Part shown: positions 61,063 to 64,000 of the stretch, piece after piece
How positions within the stretch are numbered: the stretch's first letter is position 1
Layout of the letters: each line of letters starts with the position of its first letter
From: Actinacidiphila cocklensis
Lineage (GTDB): Bacteria > Actinomycetota > Actinomycetes > Streptomycetales > Streptomycetaceae
Length of the DNA: 64,000 nucleotides
Reading direction: 5' to 3'
NCBI RefSeq assembly: GCF_907177275.1
Contig: NZ_CAJSLV010000001.1
Coordinates: 124,001 to 188,000, forward strand
Position numbers and translations under genes: made by a program
The notes under the pieces: generated by a model
What the model was told of the DNA's origin: nothing
The model's input: only the letters and a program-made list of their open reading frames with translations
Databases searched by the model: none

Positions 61063-61665
61063 ATGACCACCGCACACGACCTGACGCTCATCACCCTCGC
61101 CCTGCCCCCCGACCAGCCCGTGGAGCAGGGCGACCTGTCCCTGGCGCTCGCCGGGGCCGAGGCGGTCGACCTCCTGGAGGCTGGGGCGCTGACCCTGGAC
61201 GGCGACCGCATGGTGCCCGGCCCGCAGACGGCGACGGGCGACCGGCTGCTGGACGAGGCGGCCGCCTCGGTCTCCCGGCACGAGCCGTACGAGACGGTCG
61301 AGGACTGGCTGTGGCGCCGCGGCCGCGATCTGGCCGCGGTCTACGTCGACGACCTGGCGAGGTCCGGGCTCGTCATGCACCCGCGCAGGCACCGGTTCCG
61401 GCTGGGGTCGGAGCGGACCGTGCTGGTCGACTCGCCGGCGCGGAGCCGTGCCGAGGAACGCCGGGCGAAGGGGGAGCCCGTCCTCACCGCCCTGATCGCA
61501 GAGACGGGGATCGGGGCAGACTCCGCCGAGCCCGACGGGCGCACCGCAGGGGACGCGGTCACGACGGTGCTGGCCGCCGTCGGTGAGGCGGTGACCCAGC
61601 TGGAGGCACTGCGGCTGCGGCGGGACATGGAGAACGCCGCGTTCGACAACATGTGGCGAGGCTGA
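61063..61665 (+). CDS. GPP34/GOLPH3-family protein, 200 aa
   Basis: Bacterial relative of GOLPH3: a short helical protein with LALAGAEAVDLLEAGALTL and ETVEDWLWRRGRDLAAVYVDDLARSGLV typical of the GPP34 family. In eukaryotes the fold binds PI4P at the Golgi; bacterial members have no assigned role, though many actinomycetes carry them. It starts at ATG 61063, 54 bp after the Ohr stop. Confidence 0.8.
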   Translation: MTTAHDLTLITLALPPDQPVEQGDLSLALAGAEAVDLLEAGALTLDGDRMVPGPQTATGDRLLDEAAASVSRHEPYETVEDWLWRRGRDLAAVYVDDLARSGLVMHPRRHRFRLGSERTVLVDSPARSRAEERRAKGEPVLTALIAETGIGADSAEPDGRTAGDAVTTVLAAVGEAVTQLEALRLRRDMENAAFDNMWRG

Positions 61666-61738
61666 TCGCTCCCCGGGCGGAGCGCCGCGTCCCGGCCGCC
61701 GCAGCGCTCCGCCCGCCGCGCTGCGGCGGTGCCGCGCT

Positions 61739-62293
61739 CTAGCGAGGGGCGGACGTGATGACGGTGTACATCACGGAGCGCTGCTGCTTGTGCCGCTGGA
61801 GGTTTCCCTTGGCGACCAGGGATTCGAGGGTGTTGCGCACCACCTGAGGTGTGGGGCTGCGGTCCGGGTGCTTCGTCATGAGCTCGTCGCGCAGTTCCTT
61901 CGCCGGCCGCGGTTCGTCGTGGCCGCCGAGCAGGTCCAGCAGGAGGTCGCCGAGCAGGGGCTGGCGCGGCTTGCGCTTCGCACCGGCCTTCGCCGGGGTG
62001 CCGGCCGAGGCGGCTCGGGCGGGTGCCGAGCGCCGCGAAGTCCCCCCGGCGGGTGCCTGCTTCGCCTTCCTGACGACGACCTCGTCCTGCAGCTGCTCGG
62101 GCAGCCGCGACGCGTCCGCGAAACCCTCGTAGCGCTCGGCGAGGCTGAGGATCTCTCCCAGGAGCGCCTCCTCCTGCTTCAACACCGCGAGCCTCTCCGC
62201 CAGCTCCTGCTGTCGCCGACGGTTCTCCTCCAGGTCCGACTCGGCCTGAGCTACGTACCGCGACCGGAGCGCGGCAGCTGATCGGCTGGTCAC
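61739..62293 (-). CDS. Coiled-coil/winged-helix-like regulatory protein, 184 aa
   Basis: Residues 10-65 form a coiled coil (ESDLEENRRRQQELAERLAVLKQEE). A low-complexity Ala/Lys/Pro linker leads to a C-terminal winged-helix-like part (LLLDLLGGHDEPRPAKELRDELM, VRNTLESLVAKGNLQRHK). It starts at GTG 62291-62293 after GAGGGAG. I do not recognise the family. It is convergent with the GPP34 gene. Confidence 0.7.
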   Translation of the reverse strand: MTSRSAAALRSRYVAQAESDLEENRRRQQELAERLAVLKQEEALLGEILSLAERYEGFADASRLPEQLQDEVVVRKAKQAPAGGTSRRSAPARAASAGTPAKAGAKRKPRQPLLGDLLLDLLGGHDEPRPAKELRDELMTKHPDRSPTPQVVRNTLESLVAKGNLQRHKQQRSVMYTVITSAPR

Positions 62294-62579
62294 AACCGTT
62301 CACTCCCTCAATATGGATGACATTGGGCATGATACCCACGTCGAGGTGTTCTGATCCTCTCACCGGTGTCCTCCACGAACACGTATCGTGGACGGGCCGA
62401 TCCTGAACATGTTCCGTGCGATTGCTTCACGCCGATCACATGTGCTTTCCTTGGCACACGTGGTCCCGGTCCGGAGCAGGGGCGGTCCAGGACACCATGG
62501 CCACGTCTCTCACCGCGACGGAAGACGGCCGGGCCGGTGGCTACCGGCACAGTTGCCGCGCTGTTGGGAGGAGTGCCCG

Positions 62580-63164
62580 GTGTACGTTCTGGTGCCCGAC
62601 GACCCCGTGTTCTTCGCGAAGTTCCAGAGCCTGGAGGAGCCGCTTCTCGGCAGCCTCTACATGCTCCACAGCGCGGGACCGGAGTCCGACGACGAGCGGG
62701 TCATCGCGGACGCCTACGACAGCTGGCTGCAGGTGCTGCTGAAACTGCCGCTGTGGTTCGACTCGCACACCGCGGGCACGTCCACCGGCACACCGGCCGG
62801 ATACGTCCTCTACGGTCCGCGCGGCGACCAGCTGACGAGCCTGTATCCGATCGAGGTGACGGCGGTGGACCTCGGGCACCTGACCGCCTGCCGCGACCTG
62901 TTCACCGTGGTGCGCGCCGGAGTGCCGGAGCAGGGGATGGGCCTCGCGGACACCTTCCGGCGCGTCATGGAGGTGCTGCTGCTGCTGCCTCCGGACGCGC
63001 TGCTGGGCACCCTGCGGCACGTCGTTCCCGGCGAGACGGTGGTCCCGGTGACGCTCCCGGCCGAGCAGGAGACGGAGTACCGCCGCTTCTGCGAGGACAT
63101 CGTCACCATCCTCAGCTCCGGTGACGCGTTCGCGTACCGGAGCCACCGCGCCATGTATCCCTGA
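62580..63164 (+). CDS. Hypothetical protein, 194 aa
   Basis: GTG 62580 follows GGGAGGAG. The protein reads VYVLVPDDPVFFAKFQSLEE and later LWFDSHTAGTSTGTP, GYVLYGPRGDQLTSLYPIEV; it is soluble and of mixed alpha/beta character. No domain is recognised. A strong hairpin follows. Confidence 0.75.
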   Translation: MYVLVPDDPVFFAKFQSLEEPLLGSLYMLHSAGPESDDERVIADAYDSWLQVLLKLPLWFDSHTAGTSTGTPAGYVLYGPRGDQLTSLYPIEVTAVDLGHLTACRDLFTVVRAGVPEQGMGLADTFRRVMEVLLLLPPDALLGTLRHVVPGETVVPVTLPAEQETEYRRFCEDIVTILSSGDAFAYRSHRAMYP

Positions 63165-63181
63165 GACGCCTCGTCCCATGT

Positions 63182-63222
63182 GTGTGGGGGGCGGCCCCGG
63201 ATCACGGGACCGCCCCCCACAC
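63182..63222. terminator. Hairpin between convergent genes
   Basis: GTGTGGGGGGCGG (63182-63194) pairs exactly with 63210-63222 across a 15-base loop, shared by the hypothetical gene and the Dps-like gene. Confidence 0.75.
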
Positions 63223-63235
63223 GTGAGCGGATTCG

Positions 63236-63523
63236 TCAGCCCCGGTTCTCGGCCTGGCCGGTGGCGGCGACGGTGGCGGCCCGTCCGTCCGGGCTGACGC
63301 CCAGCGCCGCCGCGCGCTCCGCCACCATGCCGGCGTAGTCGCGCGCGGTGGTGACCACCTCGTCGAGCTGGAGATGGACGGAGCGGAACCGCGGCCCGTA
63401 CAGGTTCCACTGCGCCTGCTTGACCACCAGCGACAGATCGAGGAGGTCGACCAGGGTCGCCCGCAGGGCGTCACCCGCGATCGCGCGCTCCGCCTCCGGC
63501 AGCGGGCTGCTGACGAACGTCAT
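63236..63523 (-). CDS. Truncated Dps-like protein, 95 aa
   Basis: The chain matches the first half of Dps/ferritin-like proteins: LRATLVDLLDLSLVVKQAQWNLYGPRFRSVHLQLDEVV. It ends at AENRG, where the family normally runs to about 160-180 residues, so the second two helices are missing. The ferroxidase His of the usual KQAHWN is Gln here. It therefore cannot form a normal ferroxidase centre as read. ATG 63521-63523 overlaps the hydrolase stop (ATGA), so the two are translated together. Confidence 0.72.
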   Translation of the reverse strand: MTFVSSPLPEAERAIAGDALRATLVDLLDLSLVVKQAQWNLYGPRFRSVHLQLDEVVTTARDYAGMVAERAAALGVSPDGRAATVAATGQAENRG

Positions 63524-64000
63524 GAGTGTGCCGGTCCTCTCCCGGTCGGGCGGCGTACGAAGTCGCGGACCGCGCCCGCGAACGCCTCGGGCTCCTCGAT
63601 GTGTCCCATGTGACCGCTGTTCTCCAGCACCAGCAGGCGCGAGTCGGGAATCAGCTCGTCCAGTTCCAGGCCCCACCGCATCCCGCAGATCACGTCGTGC
63701 CGGCCCACGACGACCAGAGCCGGCACCGTCAGCGCGCTGAGGGCGGCGCGGTCGTCGACGACGTCGGGCGTGAGGTCCTCGTCCAGGCCGGAGATGTACG
63801 TCGCGCGGATCGTGTCGCGCAGCGGGGCGAACCGTTCCTCGTTGCCCCAGTAGTCCGCGAAGTACGAGGGCAGCACGCCCTTGGCCACCGCCACGGTCTG
63901 CTCGTCGTCGCCCATCGCGGACATGGCGCCGAACGCGGCCATCACCCCGGGCAGCCCCGGGTGGCCGGCGTGCTCGGCGGCGAACGCCTCCACCATGCGG
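63520..64000 (-). CDS. Alpha/beta hydrolase, C-terminal part (5' end outside window)
   Basis: The visible 160 residues carry the late part of an alpha/beta hydrolase: VPALVVVGRHDVICGM (acid region) and ENSGHMGHIEEPEAFAGAVRDFV (His). It resembles proline iminopeptidase-like enzymes. The nucleophile elbow lies outside the window. Its stop overlaps the Dps-like start in ATGA. Confidence 0.78.
   Translation of the reverse strand, partial: RMVEAFAAEHAGHPGLPGVMAAFGAMSAMGDDEQTVAVAKGVLPSYFADYWGNEERFAPLRDTIRATYISGLDEDLTPDVVDDRAALSALTVPALVVVGRHDVICGMRWGLELDELIPDSRLLVLENSGHMGHIEEPEAFAGAVRDFVRRPTGRGPAHS

Overview
The window is very GC-rich (about 72-74% by eye) and its genes end most codons in G or C. 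With a WhiB-like regulator, an SsgA-family sporulation/cell-division protein, Tat- and Sec-exported carbohydrate-active proteins, a TerD protein, many TetR/LuxR/GntR/MerR regulators and two predicted conflict systems, it points to a Streptomyces-like filamentous actinobacterium, probably an accessory-rich chromosome arm. I saw no rRNA, tRNA, CRISPR array or intact mobile element.

Left part (1-17.5 kb): two alpha/beta hydrolases behind an AraC regulator face a large LuxR (LAL) regulator. A transposase fragment follows, then a Trypco2 protein paired with a trypsin-NACHT-membrane protein. Next come a DinB-like protein, a TetR regulator and quinone oxidoreductase pair sharing a perfect operator, gene remnants, a thioredoxin-like protein, a DEAD-box helicase and an exported lytic transglycosylase. 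A TetR regulator then faces a DUF1772/monooxygenase group.

Middle (17.5-32.6 kb): a Tat-exported GH78 rhamnosidase under a LacI-type operator, a reductase, an ArsR-type regulator, an HTH-NB-ARC regulator, and a run of exported proteins: a ricin-like protein, a lipoprotein, a P60-like enzyme with a seven-bladed propeller, and a DPBB-like protein. A TerD protein and a small hypothetical protein end this part.

32.7-39.4 kb holds a compact four-gene operon: two unrecognised proteins, a TPR protein and a CHAT (caspase-like) protease with an intact His/Cys pair. A convergent DUF3592-like membrane gene follows. The block is bounded by two exact 21-bp direct repeats. It resembles the predicted caspase/TPR-associated (CATRA-type) conflict systems and is the most interesting system here.

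39.4-45.7 kb is an amino-sugar/tagatose catabolic cluster (KbaY- and KbaZ-like aldolase subunits, AgaS-like SIS protein, BadF-type kinase, EamA transporter) divergent from a GntR/UTRA regulator. 45.8-48.4 kb is a MerR regulator next to a MerR-type promoter and a fused double hydrolase.

48.4-64 kb: a histidine kinase, an FtsH-like protease, a WhiB protein, an SsgA-like protein, two response-regulator proteins, a DHA2 efflux pump, a PoxB-type enzyme, a LAL regulator split into two overlapping frames, an Ohr peroxidase, a GPP34/GOLPH3 protein, two hypothetical proteins, a truncated Dps-like protein and an alpha/beta hydrolase cut by the window edge. Several short gene remnants (transposase, amidohydrolase, glyoxalase, TetR) show repeated local rearrangement.
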